Origin: UBA9642 sp964545585 | GTDB lineage: Archaea; Nanobdellota; Nanobdellia; Woesearchaeales; UBA9642 | DNA length: 8,830 nt | NCBI GenBank assembly: GCA_964545585.1 | Contig: CAZJFT010000039.1 | Coordinates: 1-8,830, forward strand | Direction of reading: 5' to 3' | Shown: piece by piece, positions 1 through 6,563 of the stretch | How positions within the stretch are numbered: position 1 is the first letter of the stretch | How the letters are laid out: each line of letters starts with the position of its first letter | Notes under the pieces: model-generated | The model's database searches: none | Seen by the model: the letters and a program-made list of their open reading frames with translations, nothing else | Told to the model about the DNA's origin: nothing | Made by a program: the position numbers and the translations under genes

Positions 1-1
1 A

Positions 2-448
2 CTGTCGAATAAACTGATAGGTAATAATGAAAAATTCAACATAATCCTCATCGGAACAACATCTGACAAGGAAAAATACGAAAAAATAAGAGATGGGAAC
101 AAAAACATACATAACATGGCAGGCATGTTCAGTATTGAAGAATTGTTCTACCTAATGAAGAAGATTGATGTTTTTGTAAGCAACGACACTGGGCCGATGC
201 ACTTGGCTGCGGCACAAGGCATACCTACAATAGGGCTTTTCGGTCCTAACACGCCAAAAATTTGGGCGCCATTAGGCAGAAAGAATGTAGCTATCTTTCA
301 TCCGAAGCATGGATGTCCATTCCTTGATAATACATCACATAAACTTGTACCATGGATGTTGAGTGAAGATCAAAAGACGTGCATGGACGCTATATCAGTC
401 GATGAAGTCTATGATGCAGTCATTAAAACTCTTGAGCGTGAAAAATGA
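2..448 (+). CDS. GT9 (heptosyltransferase-like) glycosyltransferase, N-terminus cut off by window edge
   Basis: The reading frame is open from base 2, so this is the C-terminal part (148 codons) of a longer gene, not a small gene starting at the internal ATG at 116. It encodes the donor-binding half of a GT-B fold enzyme of family GT9 (COG0859), which transfers a sugar, classically heptose from ADP-heptose, to a glycan core in the cytosol. Visible signs are a strand-glycine turn (ILIGTTSD), then SNDTGPMHLAAAQG with the conserved Asp near visible residue 62, then GLFGPNTPKIWAPLG, and the family-typical C-terminal Cys-x-x-Cys-like end (CPF...KTCMDAI) before a last helix. GT9 proteins usually have 330-380 residues, so about 200 are missing. 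Its TGA lies inside the ATGA shared with the next gene (445-448), which means tight translational coupling. Donor and acceptor cannot be told. Family assignment is secure. Confidence 0.9.
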   Translation: MSNKLIGNNEKFNIILIGTTSDKEKYEKIRDGNKNIHNMAGMFSIEELFYLMKKIDVFVSNDTGPMHLAAAQGIPTIGLFGPNTPKIWAPLGRKNVAIFHPKHGCPFLDNTSHKLVPWMLSEDQKTCMDAISVDEVYDAVIKTLEREK

Positions 449-1479
449 AGAAGATATTATTGTTCAAGATAGGCGCGATAGGAGATACTTTGATGACGAC
501 TCCTTTCGTCAGGCAATTAAGGGAAAGATACCCTGATGCAACGATTGATTATCTGATAGGTAGTGCAAGCAAAGATGTCCTTATAGGAAACAAGAATCTC
601 AATAAGATAATCCCGTTCGATGAATCAATAATATTCAAAAGGAGAATAAAAGAATATTTTGCATTGATAAGAAAAGTGAAAAAAGAGCATTATGATAAGG
701 TGTTTGTTCTAGATAAGCATTGGGCTATGAACTTTAGTGCAAAGATGTTCGGCATAAAAGAAAGGATCGGATTCGACAGGCTTGGAAAGGAAGGCAAATT
801 CTTGACAAAAAAGACATATTACGGCAATGATAAGCACGAGATACACTATTACCTTGACTTGCTAAAAGCGGATGGCATCAGGCCAGATTATAAAGATACA
901 AGAATGGATTTGACATTATCAAAAAATGATATAAAAAAAGCAGAAAGCATTTGGAAAAAAAATTCTCTTGAAAAAGGAGTTGTATGTATAATCCCTGGGG
1001 GCGGCAATAATCCTGGAGAAAGCTCTGGAATAAGGAATTGGCCTATAGACAATTATACGGAATTGATAAAGAGACTCGTCTCTAAAGGCCATCAAGTAGT
1101 CTTGATAGGCGGGAAATCAGATAAAGAACTTTCAAAAAATATACTAGAAAACAAAAACATAAGAAAGAGCATCTTAGACCTGATAGGGAAATTAAGTCTC
1201 AAGGAATCGGCAGCAGTCATTTCAAAATGCGATGTAGTGGTGTGTAATGATTCTGGACCGATGCACTTGGCAGCATGCGTGAACAATAATGTTATTTCGC
1301 TGTTCGGCCCGACTAATCCTAAAAGAAAGGCACCATTGCTGAAGGAAAGCCATTCAATATGGAAAGGAAAAAAACATTATGACAAGAATTATGAACTCTT
1401 TGGCAAAACACCAGATAGGCGAGCAATAGAAAGTATGAGAAAGATAACTGTCGATGATGTATTGAAATATATAAAATGA
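445..1479 (+). CDS. GT9 family glycosyltransferase (ADP-heptose:LPS heptosyltransferase-like)
   Basis: This 344-residue protein is a complete GT9 enzyme of normal length. The N-terminal domain begins at once with a hydrophobic strand and the glycine loop GAIGDTLMTTP (residues 10-20). Asp14 matches the catalytic aspartate of WaaC/WaaF-type heptosyltransferases. The C-terminal nucleotide-sugar domain has PGGGNNPG (184-191), RNWP, a VVLIGGKSD turn and CNDSGPMHLAA (Asp269, His274), then LFGPTNPKRKAPL. There is no signal peptide or membrane helix, so it should act on the cytosolic side, using a nucleoside-diphosphate sugar to extend a lipid-linked glycan. It overlaps its neighbours by 4 bases at each end (ATGA at 445 and 1476). 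It lacks the CxxCM ending seen in the gene upstream. Actual heptose use is unproven, since archaea have no LPS and GT9 enzymes with other donors are known. Confidence 0.92.
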   Translation: MKKILLFKIGAIGDTLMTTPFVRQLRERYPDATIDYLIGSASKDVLIGNKNLNKIIPFDESIIFKRRIKEYFALIRKVKKEHYDKVFVLDKHWAMNFSAKMFGIKERIGFDRLGKEGKFLTKKTYYGNDKHEIHYYLDLLKADGIRPDYKDTRMDLTLSKNDIKKAESIWKKNSLEKGVVCIIPGGGNNPGESSGIRNWPIDNYTELIKRLVSKGHQVVLIGGKSDKELSKNILENKNIRKSILDLIGKLSLKESAAVISKCDVVVCNDSGPMHLAACVNNNVISLFGPTNPKRKAPLLKESHSIWKGKKHYDKNYELFGKTPDRRAIESMRKITVDDVLKYIK

Positions 1480-2444
1480 CATACCTAGTGAAAAAAATAT
1501 TTGTACCATTCGTTTTCTTGTTTGATGTAATTGGCAGTATATTATTTTTCTGGACTAAGACCCGAAAGAAGCCAAAAAGAATCGATAGTGTGCTTTTCAT
1601 AAGACTGGAACACATTGGAGACATGGTCCTTGCGACACCGACATTCGAGACTTTCAAGAGAAATAATCCTAAGACAAAGGTAACAGTCTTATGCAGGGAA
1701 TTGACTGTCCCTATGATCGCAAATAATCCATTTGTAGATGAAATAATAACTTATGAAGCCCCGTGGTTCATTGCAAGAGGAGGGAAGAAAAGATCATTAT
1801 GGAATTTAGCAGACGAATTAAAATCAAAAAGATTCGACATAGTGTTTGAGATGCATGGCGACCCACGAAATAACCTGATCGCATTCCTTACAGGCGCGTA
1901 CAGTATAGGGTATGGGTGCAGGGGCGGAGGATTCTTGCTCAACAAAATAATGGATTACGACCCGAAAAGGCACATGATAAGACAAAACCTTTCACTGATT
2001 AAGGATTTCTCAAAGAAGAATTATGAGAAGACAAGTGTTTACACAACAAAAGGACAGGAAGAAAAAACTGAGAAGATTATGAAGAAACACAATCTGAAAA
2101 AGAATGGATTCATAATATTAAGTCCTCGAACTGGAAGGAAAGAAAAGGACCTGACAGATTCTGAAACAGAAAATCTAATAAATGAGAACAAAAACCAAAA
2201 GATATTGATTGTGGGATCAAGATCAGAAGCTGCAGGCAATAAGAAATTCAGGAAATTCAATAATGTCATAGACATGACTGGAGAGACAAGTCTTCCTGAA
2301 CTTGTGTGCATGGTGAAGCATGCAAAGAAGGTGATTGCACCAGACACAGGCATAATACATATTGCAAAAGCGGCTGGTACAGATTTTGAAGGCATATACA
2401 AGACTACAGACGTGAAGGTATGGGGATATGAAAAGACAAGATAA
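1476..2444 (+). CDS. Divergent, membrane-anchored GT9 family glycosyltransferase with shortened C-terminus
   Basis: This 322-residue protein is GT9-like but departs from its two neighbours. Residues 8-26 form a hydrophobic segment followed by a basic patch (KTRKKPKR), which looks like an N-terminal membrane anchor or amphipathic helix. The GT9 domain starts only at about residue 36, with RLEHIGDMVLATP (43-55, Asp49 as the probable catalytic base). The donor-site signature is weakened to APDTGIIHIAKAAG (Asp290, His295), where family members have DTGPMHLA. The protein ends 27 residues after that histidine with VKVWGYE, so the usual last 30-40 residues with one or two helices are absent. The other two frames across the end do not restore a GT9 tail, because the next gene's membrane protein begins there. 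It could be an active anchored transferase for a different sugar or a degenerate partner. Overlaps: 4 bases upstream, 17 bases downstream. Confidence 0.82.
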   Translation: MTYLVKKIFVPFVFLFDVIGSILFFWTKTRKKPKRIDSVLFIRLEHIGDMVLATPTFETFKRNNPKTKVTVLCRELTVPMIANNPFVDEIITYEAPWFIARGGKKRSLWNLADELKSKRFDIVFEMHGDPRNNLIAFLTGAYSIGYGCRGGGFLLNKIMDYDPKRHMIRQNLSLIKDFSKKNYEKTSVYTTKGQEEKTEKIMKKHNLKKNGFIILSPRTGRKEKDLTDSETENLINENKNQKILIVGSRSEAAGNKKFRKFNNVIDMTGETSLPELVCMVKHAKKVIAPDTGIIHIAKAAGTDFEGIYKTTDVKVWGYEKTR

Positions 2445-4197
2445 ACACTGGATAATATTAGGGATATTCATCATCCTTGCATTGATCATAAGAATATATA
2501 TTATAATCCAACCTGCAGGTGAATTGGTCACGTATAATGGCGATGACATGTATTATTATCTTAAGATAGCAGAAAATATATTGGAAGGAAAAGGAGTGAG
2601 CTTTGATGGCATAAACACTACAAACGGATTCCATCCATTATACCTCCTGATGATACTGCCATTCGTGAAAATTTTTCTCTTGAACAAACTATTGGCTTCA
2701 TACTCTGCACTAATATTGCTGATGCTATTCAACATTTTTACAGTCATATTCATTTATAGGATAGTTGTCCTATTGACTAAAAACAAGGATGCAGCGTTGA
2801 TCAGCGCTTTCATCTGGCTATTCAATCCATGTAACATATTCATACCCATGACTGGTGTAGAAGTGGCCTTATCATCATTCTTCATAGGGGCATCATTATA
2901 TGCATATATCAATTTCAAGATCAAAGGGAATAATGATTTCTCCAAAATAAGGATTTGGCATATTGTAATATTGGGAATCTTGCTCGGGCTAGCGATACTT
3001 TCTAGAAGCGATAGCATATTCATCGCCATAGCAATAGGACTGGATGTGATATATAATGTTTTCAGAAAGAAGAACGTTTTCAAGAATGTAGGAAAAAGTA
3101 TCGGAAAGATTGCACTTCTAACTCTCACAACTATACTGACAATCTCTCCATGGATAATCTGGAGCAGGATCAATACTGGATTATGGGTCCAGGGGAGCGG
3201 TTCTGCATTGATGTATAATTCTATGAATGGTATTGGATTAAGCGGCATATTATATAAAATCATGTTTGGAGGGGTATTCGGGCTTTTCAAGATATTCAAT
3301 TATACTGTTACTGCACCATTTCTTGCATTAATCATAGGATTGATTATCGGTTCAATAATAAGTTACAGGATAAAGATAAGCAAGATATTCAGGAACATAC
3401 TGATTTTTCTCGCTTTAGCATTATTGGTCTATGCAGCATCATTGCCTGAAGCGGTACATTATCCTGCAGGATTGGTTGTTGCTGTAAAACTCGCAATAGT
3501 ATCATCATTAATATTATTATTTGGAGTAATAATCGGATTGAATACAAAGATTTTATCATTGAAAGACAAACTGAATAGGAAAAGCATAGAAGATAATCTT
3601 CCAGTGATATTAGGATTATTGTTCATGGCAGGTTTTTATCTATTACTGTTCTGGCATCATCAACCATGGTATTTCCTCTCAATATTACTGCTCCTGATAA
3701 TATTGCTAGGTAACGCATTTGATATATTATTATCAAAGATTAAGAAATTTAGGATTAAAAAAGCAGCATTGATAATCATATTAGTCTTATCGCTATTATT
3801 CATCATAAGATTGACTGTGCTTTACAACTCCTCGATATGCCCATGGCAGCATGACATGTATTCTGGAGCGATTTATCTTAAGGAGAACATCCCTGAGGAT
3901 GCGAAGATAGGCGCTTTCAATGCAGGCATATTCAGCTATTTCAGCGATAGGACAATAGTGAACCTTGATGGAGTGGTCAATTACGGGATAGTGGAGTATA
4001 GGAAATCAGGCGGAAAAACAATAGATTATCTAAGGGATAATGGCATAGAATATGTGATAGACTACCCTTGCTTCTTGTCAGAATTCAAGAACGAAATGAC
4101 TCCAATATATTCTGTCCCTGTAAAATATGACCCTTTCTGCGAGAATTCGGGACCGGTCATTTATAGGGTGAACGATATGCGGGTGAAAAATGAGTGA
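2428..4197 (+). CDS. GT-C fold multispanning membrane glycosyltransferase (PMT/ArnT-like, GT39/GT83 type)
   Basis: This 589-residue integral membrane protein has about 12-13 hydrophobic helices (for example 8-27, 93-116, 226-245, 347-370, 391-409, 445-466) and a soluble tail from about residue 467. After helix 1, the outer loop carries NGDD (37-40), the acidic site expected of GT-C enzymes, followed by TNGFHPLY (65-72), a signature I recognise from many prokaryotic ArnT/PMT-like proteins. GVEVAL (143-148) and LSRSD (191-195) are further family-like spots. GT-C enzymes take a sugar from polyprenyl-phosphate-sugar on the outer side of the membrane and pass it to lipid, glycan or protein. The tail resembles the extracytoplasmic C-terminal domain of these proteins. 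The ATG at 2428 is chosen because helix 1 begins at residue 8 and no later in-frame start keeps it. It overlaps the GT9 gene by 17 bases and the next gene by 8. Donor and acceptor are unknown. Confidence 0.85.
   Translation: MKRQDKHWIILGIFIILALIIRIYIIIQPAGELVTYNGDDMYYYLKIAENILEGKGVSFDGINTTNGFHPLYLLMILPFVKIFLLNKLLASYSALILLMLFNIFTVIFIYRIVVLLTKNKDAALISAFIWLFNPCNIFIPMTGVEVALSSFFIGASLYAYINFKIKGNNDFSKIRIWHIVILGILLGLAILSRSDSIFIAIAIGLDVIYNVFRKKNVFKNVGKSIGKIALLTLTTILTISPWIIWSRINTGLWVQGSGSALMYNSMNGIGLSGILYKIMFGGVFGLFKIFNYTVTAPFLALIIGLIIGSIISYRIKISKIFRNILIFLALALLVYAASLPEAVHYPAGLVVAVKLAIVSSLILLFGVIIGLNTKILSLKDKLNRKSIEDNLPVILGLLFMAGFYLLLFWHHQPWYFLSILLLLIILLGNAFDILLSKIKKFRIKKAALIIILVLSLLFIIRLTVLYNSSICPWQHDMYSGAIYLKENIPEDAKIGAFNAGIFSYFSDRTIVNLDGVVNYGIVEYRKSGGKTIDYLRDNGIEYVIDYPCFLSEFKNEMTPIYSVPVKYDPFCENSGPVIYRVNDMRVKNE
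4182..4186 (+). promoter_or_regulatory. Ribosome binding site GGTGA for the GT2 gene
   Basis: GGTGA matches the part of the Shine-Dalgarno complement (AGGAGGTGATC) that pairs nearest the start codon, and it lies 3 bases before the ATG at 4190. It sits inside the end of the preceding membrane-protein gene and supports the ATG at 4190 as start despite the 8-base overlap. Confidence 0.5.
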
Positions 4198-5221
4198 TTC
4201 GCCTACAAAAAAAAATCCTGAAGTCTCAATAGTTATATCTGTGTATAATGCAGAGAAGCGCATAGAAGAAGTCGTTGGCGCATTGTTGAAGCAAAATTAT
4301 GAGAGTTATGAAATTGTTCTGGTCGATGATGGTTCTAGGGATGATTCATTATCTGTCATGAAAAAGCTTGCTTCAAAGAACAACAGAATGCGGGTGTTTT
4401 CTCAAAAGAACAAGGGTGGTGCTGCGGGCAGGAATCTTGGAATGAAGAATGCACGAGGTAAATATCTTGTTTTGACAGACGATGATGTCCTTCTTGAAAG
4501 GGATTGGCTGAAAAAAACCATGCCTCTTCTAAAGAAGGACGAGAAATCTTTCATAATCAGCGTGATAAAGAACAACAGGCCGAAAGGCATGACTTATCTA
4601 GAGGATTTGATGTTCGATTATGCGATGGCATCCAGAATTTCCAACAAAAATAATGAGGGTTTGATGTTCATGACAAATGCGTTCTCGAAGAAGGAAGCAG
4701 AGAAAGCAGGACTGTATGATATGAAGTTTGGCGGATCTGCAGCAGGAGCAGATATCGATCTATGGGTGAAGATGCGAAATAATGGCTGCAAACTTGTGTT
4801 CTCCAAATCAGTATCTACACATCTAGAGGAGAGAAAGAGATTCAGGCTGGGATTCTTCATAAATAAACCTTTTGTTTGGGGGCAGAGCCTCAATAGATTA
4901 TTCAGGAAACATCATTATAAGGGATTCATATTTACTGACATGTTGTTGGTAATACCTATACCATTGGTTGCGGCAATATTTGGCGTTGCATTGTTATTTT
5001 TTGATTGGAGATTCATAACCCTCTGGGCATTAGGATTCATAGGATATGCATCAATAAGGTTCGGGTTCATAAAGAATCTTATANNNNNNNNNNTAGATAG
5101 GAAAAGAAATATTATCGAGATAATGGGCTTGTTGGTCTTGGATATTGCAAGGATAATGATATATAATCTTGGATCCATAAGCGAGTACATACTGAACAGG
5201 AGAAAATACAAGAGCGGATGA
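4190..5221 (+). CDS. GT2 family glycosyltransferase with C-terminal membrane helices (interrupted by assembly gap)
   Basis: This protein of about 343 residues has a GT-A domain (about 10-245) of family GT2. It would use a nucleotide sugar on the cytosolic face of the membrane. The sequence shows SIVISVYN (13-20), the nucleotide-binding LVDDGSRDDS (Asp46, Asp47), KGGAAGRNLGMKNARG and the metal-binding Asp triplet TDDDV (97-99). The acceptor-side motif is GADIDLW (Asp188, Asp190), where most relatives have Glu-Asp, and a later His211 matches the usual histidine. Two hydrophobic helices at about 246-290 and another at about 307-330 anchor it. Bases 5084-5093 are N, giving four undefined residues. 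The other two forward frames hit stops at once after the gap, so the present frame is most likely right, though the gap may not truly be 10 bases. It overlaps the gene before it by 8 bases and is 4 bases from the next. The sugar is unknown. Confidence 0.87.
   Translation: MSDSPTKKNPEVSIVISVYNAEKRIEEVVGALLKQNYESYEIVLVDDGSRDDSLSVMKKLASKNNRMRVFSQKNKGGAAGRNLGMKNARGKYLVLTDDDVLLERDWLKKTMPLLKKDEKSFIISVIKNNRPKGMTYLEDLMFDYAMASRISNKNNEGLMFMTNAFSKKEAEKAGLYDMKFGGSAAGADIDLWVKMRNNGCKLVFSKSVSTHLEERKRFRLGFFINKPFVWGQSLNRLFRKHHYKGFIFTDMLLVIPIPLVAAIFGVALLFFDWRFITLWALGFIGYASIRFGFIKNLIXXXXDRKRNIIEIMGLLVLDIARIMIYNLGSISEYILNRRKYKSG
5084..5093. other. Assembly gap (10 N) inside the GT2 gene
   Basis: Ten undetermined bases interrupt the coding region between two C-terminal membrane segments. 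The frame on the right that continues with charged residues and then a hydrophobic helix is the same as on the left only if the true gap length is 1 modulo 3. A placeholder length is possible, so residues could be missing. Confidence 0.98.
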
Positions 5222-5225
5222 TATA

Positions 5226-6488
5226 ATGGAAATAAAGTTAAATCTTAATAAGAAATTCGAGAATTTCCTAGTGGACAAAAAGACTAAGAAAAAAACTAAC
5301 AAGAAAAATGATAGATTATTCCATAGAATCAAATCACTCCATAAGGACAAGAATTTCAGGACATCACTAATTATATTTATTCTATTGAAAATTCTTATAA
5401 TAGGCATAGCTGCAGCATCACTTCTTATCCCTTCACAATTCACTAACCCAAAGCCGCATCTTGACGATAAGTTCCTTAACTTATTTGCGCAGTATGACAG
5501 CCATGCATATCTTGATATAGCAGAGAACGGTTATAATAAGGAATTTGGCGAAGGAATAGGTAATTATTCGTATTTTCCTTTGTTTCCATTGCTTGTAAGA
5601 TTGTTCGCATTCATCTTCGGTTTCGGATGGGCTGCATTCATCGTATCTAATCTATTGTCAATACTTGTCGTTTATCTTCTTTACATGATATTGAAGGATG
5701 ATTTCGGTTTTATGATTGCCAAAAAATCAGTCATTTATTTCCTTTTATTCCCTGTTGCATACTTCTTCACTATGATGTACACTGAATCCCTGTTTTTCGT
5801 CCTGATACTATTGATGTTCTATTATGCGCGCAGAGATAATTGGTTGCTTGTAGGGTTGTTCGGCATGCTTGCTTCATTGACAAGGATGTTCGGCGTGATA
5901 ATGATAATCCCGATGCTTTATATCTATCTCAACAACAGGAAGTTCAAGAATATAGACTTGAAAGTCTTGTGGCTCGGGTTGATCCCTCTTGGTCTGTTGA
6001 TTTTTTTCGGGTATTTCTATTTCACTACAGGAGATTTCTTCATCTCATTCAAGACATTCGCTAGTCCAGAATATGCATTCAAGGCACAGATTCCCGGACT
6101 GTCTTTCATATATGGATTCATAGATATATTCAAGACCACAAATCCGGAGATAATATTTTATTTATTATTTAATCTCCTCTTAGGATTATTCTTTACATTT
6201 GCATCATTCTATTCCTATAAGATAAAGAAGGAATATCTTTATTTCATGATTCCGTATTTATTCTTAGCGATAGGCCACACTACATTGAATGCAAATGTTA
6301 GATATTACATGCTAATGTTCCCAGCGTATGTATTTTTGGCAAGGATAAAAAACAAGAATTTTAACAGGTTAATGTATCTGGTGCTTGCTGCATCATTATT
6401 ATTGATGATACTTTTCACGATAAGACATGTTAACACAGAAGTAGATTTTGTCGGGCTAGGAAGATATATATTATCCTTTATAATATAA
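5226..6488 (+). CDS. PIG-V/COG5542-like membrane mannosyltransferase (GT-C fold)
   Basis: This 420-residue protein has about nine or ten hydrophobic helices starting at residue 46. Its pattern is that of the PIG-V family (GT76 in eukaryotes, COG5542 in prokaryotes), which adds mannose from dolichyl-phosphate-mannose on the outer membrane face. Key signs are QYDSHAYLDIAENGY (89-103, Asp91 as probable catalytic acid), YFPLFPLLVRL (116-126), and FPVAYFFTMMYTESLF (175-190) with a downstream ARRDNWLLVG and LASLTRMFGV. The first 45 residues are an unusual hydrophilic tail with 16 Lys/Arg, expected to stay in the cytosol. No other Met occurs before helix 1, so the ATG at 5226 is the likely start. 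It lies 4 bases after the GT2 stop and is the last gene of the left operon. Mannose as substrate is inferred from family only. Confidence 0.85.
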   Translation: MEIKLNLNKKFENFLVDKKTKKKTNKKNDRLFHRIKSLHKDKNFRTSLIIFILLKILIIGIAAASLLIPSQFTNPKPHLDDKFLNLFAQYDSHAYLDIAENGYNKEFGEGIGNYSYFPLFPLLVRLFAFIFGFGWAAFIVSNLLSILVVYLLYMILKDDFGFMIAKKSVIYFLLFPVAYFFTMMYTESLFFVLILLMFYYARRDNWLLVGLFGMLASLTRMFGVIMIIPMLYIYLNNRKFKNIDLKVLWLGLIPLGLLIFFGYFYFTTGDFFISFKTFASPEYAFKAQIPGLSFIYGFIDIFKTTNPEIIFYLLFNLLLGLFFTFASFYSYKIKKEYLYFMIPYLFLAIGHTTLNANVRYYMLMFPAYVFLARIKNKNFNRLMYLVLAASLLLMILFTIRHVNTEVDFVGLGRYILSFII

Positions 6489-6563
6489 AATCTATACTAT
6501 AGTCACTTCTTAGTGGATATTTCATAAAGTTTATAAATTTACTAGGAACACACCATAGCGTAA
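6489..6563 (+). promoter_or_regulatory. Intergenic region with archaeal BRE/TATA promoter for the oxidoreductase-GT2 pair
   Basis: This is the only internal gap of note. TTTATAAAT at 6530-6538 with CATAAAG just before it (6523-6529) fits an archaeal TATA box plus BRE. The box centre lies about 30 bases before the ATG at 6564. With the usual 25-27 base spacing, transcription would start at about 6559-6561, giving an almost leaderless mRNA. This agrees with the absence of a Shine-Dalgarno in front of that ATG. Upstream are an odd palindrome CTATACTATAG (6492-6502) and a 4-bp stem CACT/AGTG (6504-6507 with 6512-6515), either of which could be an operator, a weak terminator or chance. Confidence 0.6.

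Noticed and set aside
116..448. Treating the first gene as a 110-residue protein starting at the ATG at 116
   Set aside because: The same frame is open to the window edge and encodes the preceding GT9 strand and glycine turn (ILIGTTSD), so the ATG is internal and the gene is cut by the edge.
2484..2510. TATA-like strings inside coding regions (also near 6465-6480)
   Set aside because: They encode Ile/Tyr-rich membrane helices through ATA and TAT codons. They sit inside tightly coupled genes and no start codon follows at a promoter-like distance.
2754..3299. Minus-strand 181-codon open frame opposite the GT-C gene
   Set aside because: It is antisense to hydrophobic codons (ATA/ATT/TTC), which create long stop-free mirror frames in AT-rich membrane genes, and it has no recognisable motif or start context.
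4190..5221. GT2 gene as a pseudogene broken at the N run
   Set aside because: The frame continues with a plausible hydrophobic helix and a basic end, followed 4 bases later by the next gene. The gap is an assembly artefact, not evidence of a lesion.
5840..6064. Forward 74-codon frame inside the PIG-V-like gene
   Set aside because: It lies wholly within a convincing membrane-protein gene in another frame, its translation is cysteine- and arginine-rich without domain character, and it has no ribosome binding site.
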